From Bacteroidales bacterium (GTDB lineage Bacteria > Bacteroidota > Bacteroidia > Bacteroidales > JAEINX01): 45,996 bases of DNA. The stretch is from NCBI GenBank assembly GCA_016342645.1, contig JAEINX010000019.1, positions 1 to 45,996 on the forward strand, given 5' to 3'. Positions 1 to 8,621 of this stretch are shown piece by piece. Below the pieces are notes generated by a model. That model was not told the origin of the DNA and made no database searches. It saw only the letters and a program-made list of their open reading frames with translations. The translations under genes and the position numbers were made by a program. Position 1 is the stretch's first letter. Every line of letters starts with the position of its first letter.

Positions 1-20
1 AAAAACAAAATAAAATAATT

Positions 21-3000
21 ATGAAAAATATATTTAGAATAATATTTGCATCAGTATTTTTCATTCTGATAACAAATAATATTTTTGCAGATAAATGTAA
101 AACTGAAAAGGCAGGAAAATCTGTACAAAAGAGAATAAAAGAGACTGCTGCAGGATGTCCTATTCCTGCCGGTTTCAAATATTTAGACATTAATAATGTG
201 CGGTGTCGAATTAATACCGGCGGTGACATGTGGTGGAACTTTGATGTTGCACAATATTTTATTCCCGCTAATGCTTTAACAACACCTGTGTTCTCTGCAT
301 CTCTTTGGATTGGTGGCCTGGATGTTAATAATCAGCTAAAATTAGCAGCTCAATGTTTTAGACAAGGGCCAGGTCCTTCTTCTGCGGGTGGGTTTACAGA
401 TTATTGGCCGGGGCCTTTAACTATTGACGGTACAGCTTCAATTAGTGAGGAAACATGTGCTAAATATGATAAACTCTTCGTAATTACTCGTCAAGAAGTT
501 GATGACTATCTTGCTTGGTGGGATGATAAAGCTTCATATCCTGATTATCAAATACCTCTTTCTATTCTCGAGTGGCCTGCTCATGGAAATACGGATGAGC
601 ACCAAAGCTATTATCTTGCCCCTTTTAAAGATGTTGATGAAGATGGTGATTATGACCCATCACAAGGTGATTACCCTTATTATGATATTGAAAATGTTTT
701 ATGTCCGGCGAATTATGCAGGAGATCCTAACTTTATTCCAACACCAACCAAGGAAGATGAAGAAGGAATCGTTACAGGTGGTATTCTGTCTGACCAGGTT
801 TTAAAAGGAGATAAAACACTTTGGTGGGTATTTAACGATAAAGGAAATGCTCATACTGAAACAGAGGGTGATCCTATTGGATTAGAAATAAGAAGCCAGG
901 CATTTGGATTTTCAACCAATGATGAAATAAATAATATGACTTTTTACAGTTATGAAATTATAAACCGCTCAACTTATACACTAACCCAAACATTTTTCAG
1001 CCAATGGGTTGATACTGATTTAGGGTGGGCTGATGATGATTATGTCGGCTGTGATGTTGAGCGTGGCTTAGGATATTGTTACAATGGTACGGCTATCGAT
1101 GGTTCCGGGCAACCTTGGGCTTATGGAGCTCAACCACCTGCAGTTGGTGTTGACTTTTTTCAAGGGCCATATATGGATGCTGATGATGAGGATAATCCAA
1201 AATTTACAGGCGATTGTTCAATAGTAAGCTCTTCTATAAATGCATGTGCAATTAATGGAGTTAATTTCGGAAATGGAATTGTTGACGATGAACGTTTCGG
1301 TATGCGTAGATTTGTTTATTACAATAATTCAGGAGGTAACAATGGAGGCCCTAGGGTTGCTCCTGATTATTATAACTATTTGCGAGGAATCTGGAAAGAT
1401 AATACGAAAATGCTTTATGGTGGTAATGCACATTATAGTACGGACCCAGTAGGCCCTGAATGTGATTTCATGTTTCCGGGAGATTCCGATCCTTGTAATT
1501 GGGGAACCAGAGGACTTCCTCCAAACGATGGTTACAATGTGGATGGTAAATTTTGGACTGAAGAAACTGTAAATAATCAACCTGAAGACAGAAGGTTTAT
1601 GCAATCAGCAGGGCCGTTCACTCTTGAGCCTGGTGCTTTAAATTACATTACTGTTGGTATTCCTTGGGCAAGAGCCGCTTCAGGCGGTCCTTGGGCATCA
1701 GTAGAACTTCTCAGAACGATTGATGATAAATGTCAGGCTTTATTCGATGTTTGCTTTAAAGTTATTGACGGGCCGAGTGCACCGGATTTATCTTTTCTTG
1801 AATTAGATAAAGAAATTATTGTTTATTTAAGTAATGCGAAAGGTTCAAACAATTATAAGGAAGAGTATTCGGAATGGGATATTACAATAAGCGAACTGAA
1901 TCCCGATTCTGTTGCTAAAGCCGACAGATTTGATTCAACATTTAATTTTGAAGGTTATCAGATTTATCAGTTAAGAGATGCTGATGTTACAATGGAAAGT
2001 GTTCATGATCCTGATTTAGTTAGACTTGTAGCACAATATGATATTAAAAACGATGTTGGAAGAATAATAAACTATTATAAGGATAAAAGCCTTGACGTAA
2101 CTGTTCCGGTTTTAGAAGTTGAAGGTGGAGATAATGGAATATCTCATTCATTTAAAATTACAGAAGATCTTTTTGGAGATGAAGATAAAAGGCTTGTTAA
2201 TCATAAACAGTATTATTATGTTGCAATAGCTTATGCCTATAATAATTATAAAACATACAAACAAGATAGCCCTGAAGATGAAAATGGCCAAAAAAAGCCG
2301 TATCTTGCCGGACGTAAAAATATTAAAACATATACTGTAATACCACACATACCGGTCAATGGCGTTATATTTAATTCCGAGTATGGACAGGGGCCTGAAA
2401 TTACGAGAATACAAGGTCACGGTAATGGAGGAAAGCAAGTTGAAATGAAAAAAACATCAATTGATTTATTGATGGAAAAAGAACCTTATGGATATGTAGT
2501 TAACAAACTTGAAAATGGGATAAATGATACTGTGTATTTTGGAGATTCCTCTAACTTTCCAATCCTCAAAAATCCTGTTTACGAAGCTTCATATGGACCT
2601 GTTGATATAAAAGTCGTTGATCCTTTAAATGTCAAAAAAGCGAATTATTCACTGAAGTTTTATGATTGTTTAACACCTTTTGATGTTGATTCAACAAATA
2701 GAGACAGTACAAATATTGAGCGGGCAAAATGGAAATTAGTAAATACCGACAATAATGAAGTTTATGATTCTGATACCACAATAGCAGTTAATTACGAACA
2801 ATTACTACTTGATATTGGATTGTCAATTAATATTCATCAGGTATTGTTTCCGGGTGATACTTTAGACAATGGGGAACACTCTGATAGAAATGGATTTATA
2901 ATGTCTTCAATCAATTATGAAGATAGCTCGAAAATGTGGCTTAGTGGCGTTGAAGATTCAAATATACCTGGAAACCCGCAAAACTGGATCAGGGCCGGTA

Positions 3001-4295
3001 TGTATAAAAATGTTGCAGTCCCTGCTTTTAATGATTGGAACATGGGAGTAGATCAACCGGCTGATCCTCAAGAAATGTATGGAAAAATTGCCAGAGGAAC
3101 CTGGTCACCGTACATATTAGCAGCATATTATCCAAATCAGGGTAATTCAGCTCCTGCTTTTAAATCAAGATCAAAGACTGATAATAAAATGAGTGAATTA
3201 GCAAGTGTTAATATTGTTATTACACCTGATAAAACTTTATGGACAAGATGTCCTGTTATTGAAATGTGTGCAGATGAGGTTTTATCTGAAGGAAATGTAG
3301 AAAGATTTCTAATAAGGTCAGCAAAATCTGTAGATAAAGATGGAATCCCTGCTGAAGAAGGAAGTGGTGCAAGTATAAATCCCAATGATCCTAATTATAT
3401 TAATGAAACTGGAATGGGATGGTTTCCGGGGTATGCAATTAATATAGAAACCGGCGAAAGATTAAATATGATGTTTGGTGAAAATTCATGGCTCGTTGCT
3501 GAAAACGGTAGGGATATGCTTTGGAATCCTACACCAAATATTCAAACCTTCCCTGAGCAAGAAATATTATTCGGTGGAATGCACTATGTTTACATATTCG
3601 GAACATCAAATCGTAGATTTGGATCAAGTGCAGATTCTTTTACATACGATTTTCCTGCTTATGATGGAGGGTCAATGTTGAGATATTCTTTAGATTCTGC
3701 TGCCACTGCAACTATAGATCTTTTCTGGCAAGAAATTTATTCAGGAGCAATGTATGTTGGTATTCCTCTTTCAGTAGATAATGATCCTTTTGATACAATA
3801 TCAATCGAAAACTGGTTAGATAATGAAGTTACCATTAAAATCAGAGTAGAAAGGCCATATCAAAGATATTATTCAAAACCAATAAAAGCAGAAATAGGAA
3901 CAAATGATCGTTTTCCGGAGTACACATTCTCAACAGACGGTATTTCGGCCTCTTATACAAATATAGAAAAAGCTAAAAGCGACCTTGATCTAATTAATGT
4001 TGTTCCAAATCCATATTATGGATATTCAAGCTATGAAGTCAACCAAATTGACAACAGAATAAAAATTGTTAATTTACCTAAAATATGTACAATTACAATT
4101 TATAGTTTAAATGGTACTCTTATCAGACAATTTACTAAAGATGAACCGGCAACTTATATTGATTGGGATTTAAAGAATTTTGCAGGTATCCCTATTTCAG
4201 GTGGTCTTTATATTATACATGTTAAGGCTGAAGCCGGAGAAAGAATTGTTAAATGGTTTGGATCATTGCGTCCTGTCGATTTGAATGCTTTCTAA
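21..4295 (+). CDS. Large secreted protein with T9SS-type C-terminal domain
   Basis: The 1424-residue protein starts with a signal peptide (about residues 1-23, ending IFADK), so it is exported. The N-terminal region holds YLDINNVRCRINTGGDMWW and SLWIGGLDV, which I recognise from a family of very large Bacteroidota secreted proteins of unknown function. An Asp-rich calcium-loop-like stretch (DVDEDGDYDPSQGDYP) lies near residues 203-218. The last ~105 residues (from VVPNPYYGYSSYE to IKWFGSLRPVDLNAF) resemble a T9SS C-terminal domain: a PNPYY start, a TIYSLNGTLIRQF strand and a GLYIIHV strand. The tail after the last strand is longer than in a standard type A sorting domain. A PorV/PorQ-family gene follows 47 bp downstream on the same strand, which fits a T9SS substrate next to an outer-membrane partner. 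Only 20 bp of upstream sequence is visible. Export is well supported; the biochemical role is unknown. Confidence 0.85.
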   Translation: MKNIFRIIFASVFFILITNNIFADKCKTEKAGKSVQKRIKETAAGCPIPAGFKYLDINNVRCRINTGGDMWWNFDVAQYFIPANALTTPVFSASLWIGGLDVNNQLKLAAQCFRQGPGPSSAGGFTDYWPGPLTIDGTASISEETCAKYDKLFVITRQEVDDYLAWWDDKASYPDYQIPLSILEWPAHGNTDEHQSYYLAPFKDVDEDGDYDPSQGDYPYYDIENVLCPANYAGDPNFIPTPTKEDEEGIVTGGILSDQVLKGDKTLWWVFNDKGNAHTETEGDPIGLEIRSQAFGFSTNDEINNMTFYSYEIINRSTYTLTQTFFSQWVDTDLGWADDDYVGCDVERGLGYCYNGTAIDGSGQPWAYGAQPPAVGVDFFQGPYMDADDEDNPKFTGDCSIVSSSINACAINGVNFGNGIVDDERFGMRRFVYYNNSGGNNGGPRVAPDYYNYLRGIWKDNTKMLYGGNAHYSTDPVGPECDFMFPGDSDPCNWGTRGLPPNDGYNVDGKFWTEETVNNQPEDRRFMQSAGPFTLEPGALNYITVGIPWARAASGGPWASVELLRTIDDKCQALFDVCFKVIDGPSAPDLSFLELDKEIIVYLSNAKGSNNYKEEYSEWDITISELNPDSVAKADRFDSTFNFEGYQIYQLRDADVTMESVHDPDLVRLVAQYDIKNDVGRIINYYKDKSLDVTVPVLEVEGGDNGISHSFKITEDLFGDEDKRLVNHKQYYYVAIAYAYNNYKTYKQDSPEDENGQKKPYLAGRKNIKTYTVIPHIPVNGVIFNSEYGQGPEITRIQGHGNGGKQVEMKKTSIDLLMEKEPYGYVVNKLENGINDTVYFGDSSNFPILKNPVYEASYGPVDIKVVDPLNVKKANYSLKFYDCLTPFDVDSTNRDSTNIERAKWKLVNTDNNEVYDSDTTIAVNYEQLLLDIGLSINIHQVLFPGDTLDNGEHSDRNGFIMSSINYEDSSKMWLSGVEDSNIPGNPQNWIRAGMYKNVAVPAFNDWNMGVDQPADPQEMYGKIARGTWSPYILAAYYPNQGNSAPAFKSRSKTDNKMSELASVNIVITPDKTLWTRCPVIEMCADEVLSEGNVERFLIRSAKSVDKDGIPAEEGSGASINPNDPNYINETGMGWFPGYAINIETGERLNMMFGENSWLVAENGRDMLWNPTPNIQTFPEQEILFGGMHYVYIFGTSNRRFGSSADSFTYDFPAYDGGSMLRYSLDSAATATIDLFWQEIYSGAMYVGIPLSVDNDPFDTISIENWLDNEVTIKIRVERPYQRYYSKPIKAEIGTNDRFPEYTFSTDGISASYTNIEKAKSDLDLINVVPNPYYGYSSYEVNQIDNRIKIVNLPKICTITIYSLNGTLIRQFTKDEPATYIDWDLKNFAGIPISGGLYIIHVKAEAGERIVKWFGSLRPVDLNAF

Positions 4296-4342
4296 TAAAT
4301 AATATGGTAAAATTGAATTCAAAAACAATAAAAACAAAAAGT

Positions 4343-5404
4343 ATGAAAAAATTTTATAAATACTTGGTTACAATAATATTAATAGGATTGTTGGTAATTC
4401 CTATAAATCATTTATTAGCTGGAAACAAGGACAGATCTGGACAGGCAGGAGCATACGAATTATTGATAAATCCCTGGGCACGTAGTGCAGGATGGGGAGG
4501 TGTTAATGTATCAAATGCACGAGGTCTTGAATCTATTTTTTCAAATGTTGCCGGTATTGCTTTTACAAAAAAATCAGAGTTAGTATTTTCAAATACTCAA
4601 TGGCTACAAAATTCTGATATAAACATTAATTCGTTTGGTTTTGCGCAACGGCTTGGAGAAACCGGAGTTTTAGCTGTGGCAATTATGTCATTAAATATGG
4701 GTGATATCGAAATTACCAAAGTTGGTTTACCAGATGGAGGAATTGGTACATATAATCCGAATTTTATGAATATTAATATTGCCTATTCAAAAGCGTTTTC
4801 TAATAGTATTTATGCAGGTATTAACTTAAAAATAATATCCGAGTCAATATCTGACATTAGTGCACAAGGAGTAGCAATTGATGCGGGCATTCAATATTTG
4901 ACCGGAGAGCGTGAAAACATTAAATTTGGTATCACTTTAAAAAATGTCGGCCCGACTTTAAATTTTAACGGTGATGGTATGTCGTTTAGAGCTATTATTC
5001 CAGGGGATGACTATAATAAATTTACTGTTGAACAACGCTCTGCAGATTTTGAACTTCCAACTCAATTAAATATTGGTGCAGCTTATGATTTTCTTTGGGC
5101 TGACTCTCACCGTTTTACTGTTGCAGGTAATTTCGCATCAAACGCATTTTCTAAAGATCAATTTATCTTTGGTTGTGAATATGCCTTGAAGGAGTATTTG
5201 TTACTTAGAGCCGGATATACTTACGAAGAAGGCATCACTGAAAAGAAAAACAGAACAACATGGTTTACAGGACCAAGTGCGGGTTTCTCTATACAAATTC
5301 CATTAAATAAGGAAAAAGGTTCTGTGTTTTCTGTTGATTATTCTTTTAGAGCTACTGATCCTTATACAGGAATTCATTCAATTGGTGCAAGTATAAGTTT
5401 GTAA
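4343..5404 (+). CDS. PorV/PorQ-family outer-membrane beta-barrel protein
   Basis: I place the start at the ATG at 4343, which gives 353 residues. The frame is open upstream to 4253, but that extension overlaps the preceding gene and adds no signal sequence, whereas the 4343 start gives a clean signal peptide (MKKFYKYLVTIILIGLLVIP, cleavage near LLAGN). The mature start (GAYELLINPWARSAGWGGV, then ESIFSNVAGIAF) is typical of the PorV/PorQ (UPF0164) family. PorV carries T9SS substrates to the attachment complex and PorQ is a related barrel protein. The rest alternates strands with aromatic and glycine residues and ends in a barrel-like strand (IHSIGASISL). It lies 47 bp after a T9SS-type secreted protein, so the two are probably co-transcribed. 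I cannot tell PorV, PorQ and other paralogues apart by eye. Confidence 0.85.
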   Translation: MKKFYKYLVTIILIGLLVIPINHLLAGNKDRSGQAGAYELLINPWARSAGWGGVNVSNARGLESIFSNVAGIAFTKKSELVFSNTQWLQNSDININSFGFAQRLGETGVLAVAIMSLNMGDIEITKVGLPDGGIGTYNPNFMNINIAYSKAFSNSIYAGINLKIISESISDISAQGVAIDAGIQYLTGERENIKFGITLKNVGPTLNFNGDGMSFRAIIPGDDYNKFTVEQRSADFELPTQLNIGAAYDFLWADSHRFTVAGNFASNAFSKDQFIFGCEYALKEYLLLRAGYTYEEGITEKKNRTTWFTGPSAGFSIQIPLNKEKGSVFSVDYSFRATDPYTGIHSIGASISL

Positions 5405-5538
5405 TAAAATTTATGCTTATTTTTCTGAAACATATTTCATAAATCTAATTGTTAAAAATAAATAATATAAAACAACACAAATAATCAAATATACGTTATT
5501 CTTTAAATAGAATAATTGAATTAAAATACAATTTTCAC

Positions 5539-5564
5539 AAGGACCCTTTAGCGAGGGTCTTTTT
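5539..5564 (+). terminator. Rho-independent terminator upstream of greA
   Basis: A stem of GACCCT (5542-5547) and AGGGTC (5554-5559) encloses a six-base loop. Flanking A bases pair with the T-run at 5560-5564. It closes the PorV/PorQ-like transcription unit, and greA starts 31 bases later. Confidence 0.75.
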
Positions 5565-5595
5565 GTCATTTATTATCAAACTTAAAACAATAACA

Positions 5596-6069
5596 ATGTC
5601 TGAAATAAAGTACTTTTCAGAAGAAGGATTTAAAAAATTGAATGATGAACTAAATCATTTAATGAATGTTGAAAGGCCTTCAATTTCGCAACAAATTGCA
5701 GAAGCACGAGATAAAGGAGATTTGTCAGAAAATGCTGAATATGATGCTGCCAAAAATGCTCAAGGTTTGCTAGAGCTTAAAATTTCAAAACTTCAGGAAA
5801 CAGTTAGAAAAGCAAGAATAATTGACGAATCAAAACTTGATATTTCAAAGGTTTTAATTCTTTCGACTGTGAAAATTAAAAATCTTAAAAACGGTGCACA
5901 AATGTCATATAAACTTGTACCGGAAAATGAAGCTGAAATTAAATCAGGGAAAATCTCGGTTAATTCTCCTATTTCAAAAGGTTTGTTAGGAAAAAGAGTT
6001 GGTGATAAAGTTGAAATTGAAGTTCCTGTCGGTAAAATTCAATTTGAAATCATTGAAATTTCAAGATAA
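5596..6069 (+). CDS. greA: Transcription elongation factor GreA
   Basis: The protein is 157 residues from the ATG at 5596, the normal GreA length. An in-frame extension to 5563 would begin inside the upstream terminator, so I reject it. The N-terminal half is the antiparallel coiled coil that enters the RNA polymerase secondary channel. Its acidic tip is visible as DKGDLSENAEYDAAK (about residues 39-53), with Asp42 and Glu45 in the places of the residues that position the catalytic Mg2+ for transcript cleavage. The C-terminal half (from about residue 80) is the FKBP-like domain, including SPISKGLLGKRVGDKVEIEVP. GreA rescues backtracked polymerase. It is followed 42 bp later by the HIT gene, a common Bacteroidota arrangement, so the two are probably co-transcribed. 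Confidence 0.96.
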   Translation: MSEIKYFSEEGFKKLNDELNHLMNVERPSISQQIAEARDKGDLSENAEYDAAKNAQGLLELKISKLQETVRKARIIDESKLDISKVLILSTVKIKNLKNGAQMSYKLVPENEAEIKSGKISVNSPISKGLLGKRVGDKVEIEVPVGKIQFEIIEISR

Positions 6070-6111
6070 AGACTAATATATTCAGAAATATAAATAAAAA
6101 ACATAGAAATC

Positions 6112-6525
6112 ATGACAAGTATATTTTCAAAAATTGTGAAAGGAGAAATACCTTGTTACAAAATTGCAGAAAATGAAAAATTTCTTTCGTTTTTAGATAT
6201 TAATCCTCTTTCATTGGGCCATGCTCTCGTAATTCCCAAAGAGGAGATTGATTATATTTTTGATCTGAATAATGAATTATACATTGAATTGTTTTTGTTC
6301 GCAAAAAATGTTTCAAAAGCAATTGAAAAAAGTGTAAAATGCATTAGAATCGGCCTTGTGGTTTATGGCCTTGATGTACCTCATGCTCATATTCATTTAA
6401 TCCCTCTTTTAGGAAATAATGATATTGATTTCAGTAAACCTAAGTTAAAATTGAGTAATGATGAATTTTTGAATTTATCGAAAAAAATTAATATAGAATT
6501 TAAAAAATTAAAAGCCGATTTTTAA
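6112..6525 (+). CDS. HIT-family nucleotide hydrolase/transferase
   Basis: This 137-residue protein has the family opening SIFSKIVKGEIPCYKI and the histidine triad HAHIHLIP, with His91, His93 and His95. HIT proteins of this Hint-like branch hydrolyse purine nucleoside phosphoramidates and similar nucleotidyl conjugates in the cytoplasm. The CxxC zinc motif present near the N-terminus of some HIT proteins is absent. The segment just before the triad (GLVVYGLDVP) differs from the usual Gly/Gln-rich segment. The gene lies 42 bp after greA. Its stop codon shares four bases (TTAA, 6522-6525) with the stop codon of the convergent PurF-like gene. Confidence 0.92.
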   Translation: MTSIFSKIVKGEIPCYKIAENEKFLSFLDINPLSLGHALVIPKEEIDYIFDLNNELYIELFLFAKNVSKAIEKSVKCIRIGLVVYGLDVPHAHIHLIPLLGNNDIDFSKPKLKLSNDEFLNLSKKINIEFKKLKADF

Positions 6526-8423
6526 TAAGCTCTCTCATTTCTGCCCTCACAATAATTTATAAAAGATTTATTCACAACTTTATTGCCACCCGGAGTTGGG
6601 TAATTACCGGTGAAATACCAATCGCCGGTGTGGTTTGGACAAGCCTCGTGTAGGTCTTCAATTGTTTGATAAATGATTTTAACTTCAGCTTTTATATCTT
6701 TTGAAGTTAAAATATCTGAAATTTTTTCCGATATTCTTTCATGTGAAAAAGCTTTATAAATATCTTTTACGTGATTGATAATTTCTTCTTTAGGAAGATT
6801 CTCTTGTTTTTTAGATTTTTTATAAATTTCGTTGATAAGATTTTGCTGGTTTGTTTCATTAAGAAGTTCTATAACAGCTTTAAATGCAATAAAATCATTC
6901 AATATAGCCATATCAATTCCATAGCAATCGGGGTAGCGAATTTGTGGAGCGGACGAGGCAACAATTATTCGTTTTGGGCCAAGTCGATCTATTATTCTTA
7001 AAATGCTTTTTTTAAGAGTAGTACCGCGAACAATCGAATCATCAATTATTACAAGATTATCAACTCTTTTTTTTACAGTACCATAAGTAATATCGTAAAC
7101 ATGAGCAACAAGATCATCTCGCTGAATATCCTCAGTAATAAAAGTCCGCATCTTAATATCTTTGACTGCAACTTTTTCTACTCTTGGCTTGAGCTTTAGT
7201 ATATTTTCAATATCTTTACTTGTTGCTCTTACACCCAAATTTAGTATTTTATCTTTTTTAATCTTATTGCAAAAGGTTTCTAATTCTTCTATCAAACCAT
7301 AAAAAGCAACGGATGCTGTGTTAGGAATATATGAAAAGACCGTGTTGGTAAGATCATAATCAATAGCTTTAAGTATCTGTGGCGCCAAGAGGCTTCCAAG
7401 CTTTTTTCGTTCTTTATAGATATCTTTATCCGTTCCTCTCGAAAAATAAATTCTTTCAAATGAACATGATTTTTTTTCAATAGGATTTTTATAGAGAAGT
7501 TCATTAACTTTTCCGTTTTTCTTGATAATCAATGCGTAGCCGGGCTTAATCTCATGAACTTTTTCGGCAACCACATTAAAGGCAGTCTGGATAACAGGTC
7601 GTTCGGAAGCAGCCACAACAACTTCATCATCCTTGTAATAAAATGCAGGGCGAATTCCAGCAGGATCTCTTAACACAAATGAATCACCATGCCCAAGAAG
7701 ACCGGCAATTACATAACCCCCATCCCAATTATCAGAAGAATTTTTTAAGACATTTTGTAATTCGATTTGCTCAGCAATTTTTAGCGAAATCTCCTTCTTT
7801 TTAATTCCGGACTCTTTAAAATTTCGATATAAAATTTCGTTTTCTTCATCAAGAAAATGACCTATTTTTTCGAGTATCGTAATTGTATCCGAAGTTTCAA
7901 CAGGGTATTGGCCCAATTCAATCAATTTTTGAAAAAGCTCATCAACATTAGTCATATTAAAATTTCCGGCAAGCACTAAATTTTTTGTCATCCAATTGTT
8001 ATTTCTAACAACAGGATGAAGATTTTCGATAAGGTTTGATCCAAAAGTACCGTAACGCAGATGACCTAAAAACAGTTCTCCGGTAAATTCCAAATTTTGT
8101 TTCAACCAATCAGTATCCAATAATCTGTCAGGATGTTCATTTTGAAGTTTTCTGATTTTTTGAAAAGCTTGTTTAAAAACGTCAATTATAGGTGTTTGGG
8201 AATTTGATCGAATTCTATTTATATATCTGTTTCCGGGATTTAAATCGAATTTAATATTTGCAATCCCTGCTCCATCCTGCCCCCGATTTTGTTGTTTTTG
8301 CATCAAAAGATGAAGTTTATTTAATCCATAAAATGAAGTTCCATATTTGGAAAGATAATACCCTAAAGGTTTTAATAACCGGATTAATGCTATTCCACAT
8401 TCGTGTTTGATCAATTCACTCAT
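6522..8423 (-). CDS. Long PurF-family amidophosphoribosyltransferase-like protein
   Basis: The 633-residue protein combines an N-terminal Ntn-type glutaminase with a C-terminal phosphoribosyltransferase domain. Glutaminase features are the Cys9 nucleophile (in HECGIAL), QNRGQDGAG, GHLRYGTFG, an AGNFNMTN loop, and RDPAGIRPAFYY followed by AASERP. The phosphoribosyltransferase domain has the PRPP-binding loop VIIDDSIVRGTT (about residue 465) and RYPDCYGIDM. PurF catalyses the first step of purine synthesis, from PRPP and glutamine to phosphoribosylamine. Standard PurF is about 470-510 residues; this one is longer, with inserts in the glutaminase half and a C-terminal extension ending CPNHTGDWYFTGNYPTPGG. 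Cys9 implies removal of a short propeptide before it can act as the N-terminal nucleophile. Bacteroidota often carry such a long form besides normal purF, so its exact reaction is not certain. Confidence 0.85.
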   Translation of the reverse strand: MSELIKHECGIALIRLLKPLGYYLSKYGTSFYGLNKLHLLMQKQQNRGQDGAGIANIKFDLNPGNRYINRIRSNSQTPIIDVFKQAFQKIRKLQNEHPDRLLDTDWLKQNLEFTGELFLGHLRYGTFGSNLIENLHPVVRNNNWMTKNLVLAGNFNMTNVDELFQKLIELGQYPVETSDTITILEKIGHFLDEENEILYRNFKESGIKKKEISLKIAEQIELQNVLKNSSDNWDGGYVIAGLLGHGDSFVLRDPAGIRPAFYYKDDEVVVAASERPVIQTAFNVVAEKVHEIKPGYALIIKKNGKVNELLYKNPIEKKSCSFERIYFSRGTDKDIYKERKKLGSLLAPQILKAIDYDLTNTVFSYIPNTASVAFYGLIEELETFCNKIKKDKILNLGVRATSKDIENILKLKPRVEKVAVKDIKMRTFITEDIQRDDLVAHVYDITYGTVKKRVDNLVIIDDSIVRGTTLKKSILRIIDRLGPKRIIVASSAPQIRYPDCYGIDMAILNDFIAFKAVIELLNETNQQNLINEIYKKSKKQENLPKEEIINHVKDIYKAFSHERISEKISDILTSKDIKAEVKIIYQTIEDLHEACPNHTGDWYFTGNYPTPGGNKVVNKSFINYCEGRNERAY

Positions 8424-8447
8424 ATATTTAAATATAAATATTTTTTA

Positions 8448-8455
8448 CAAATTTA
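8448..8455 (-). promoter_or_regulatory. Candidate -7 box for the PurF-like gene
   Basis: Read on the minus strand this is TAAATTTG, a match to the Bacteroidota -7 consensus TAnnTTTG, 24 bases upstream of the start codon. No well-spaced -33 TTG is present. Confidence 0.3.
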
Positions 8456-8577
8456 CAGAAAAGCTGTTCCAAATGAATTTTTATTTCTTGATTTCTTTTT
8501 CACATTAAAAGATTTATAACTTTAGGGTAATTTGTTACCTTAATTAACGAATAAAAAGGTTTATTATGCAGACTTTG

Positions 8578-8585
8578 TATATTTG
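8578..8585 (+). promoter_or_regulatory. Candidate -7 box for the C69 dipeptidase
   Basis: TATATTTG matches TAnnTTTG and lies 36 bases upstream of the preferred start at 8622. This supports 8622 rather than the upstream ATG at 8583, which would sit inside the promoter box. No clear -33 element is seen. Confidence 0.35.
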
Positions 8586-8621
8586 CAGGGAAAGAAAATA
8601 AATGTTAATAAAAATAAAATA

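Noticed and set aside
4253..4342. Upstream extension of the PorV/PorQ-like protein
   Set aside because: It overlaps the preceding gene's C-terminus and pushes the signal peptide inside the protein. The ATG at 4343 is better.
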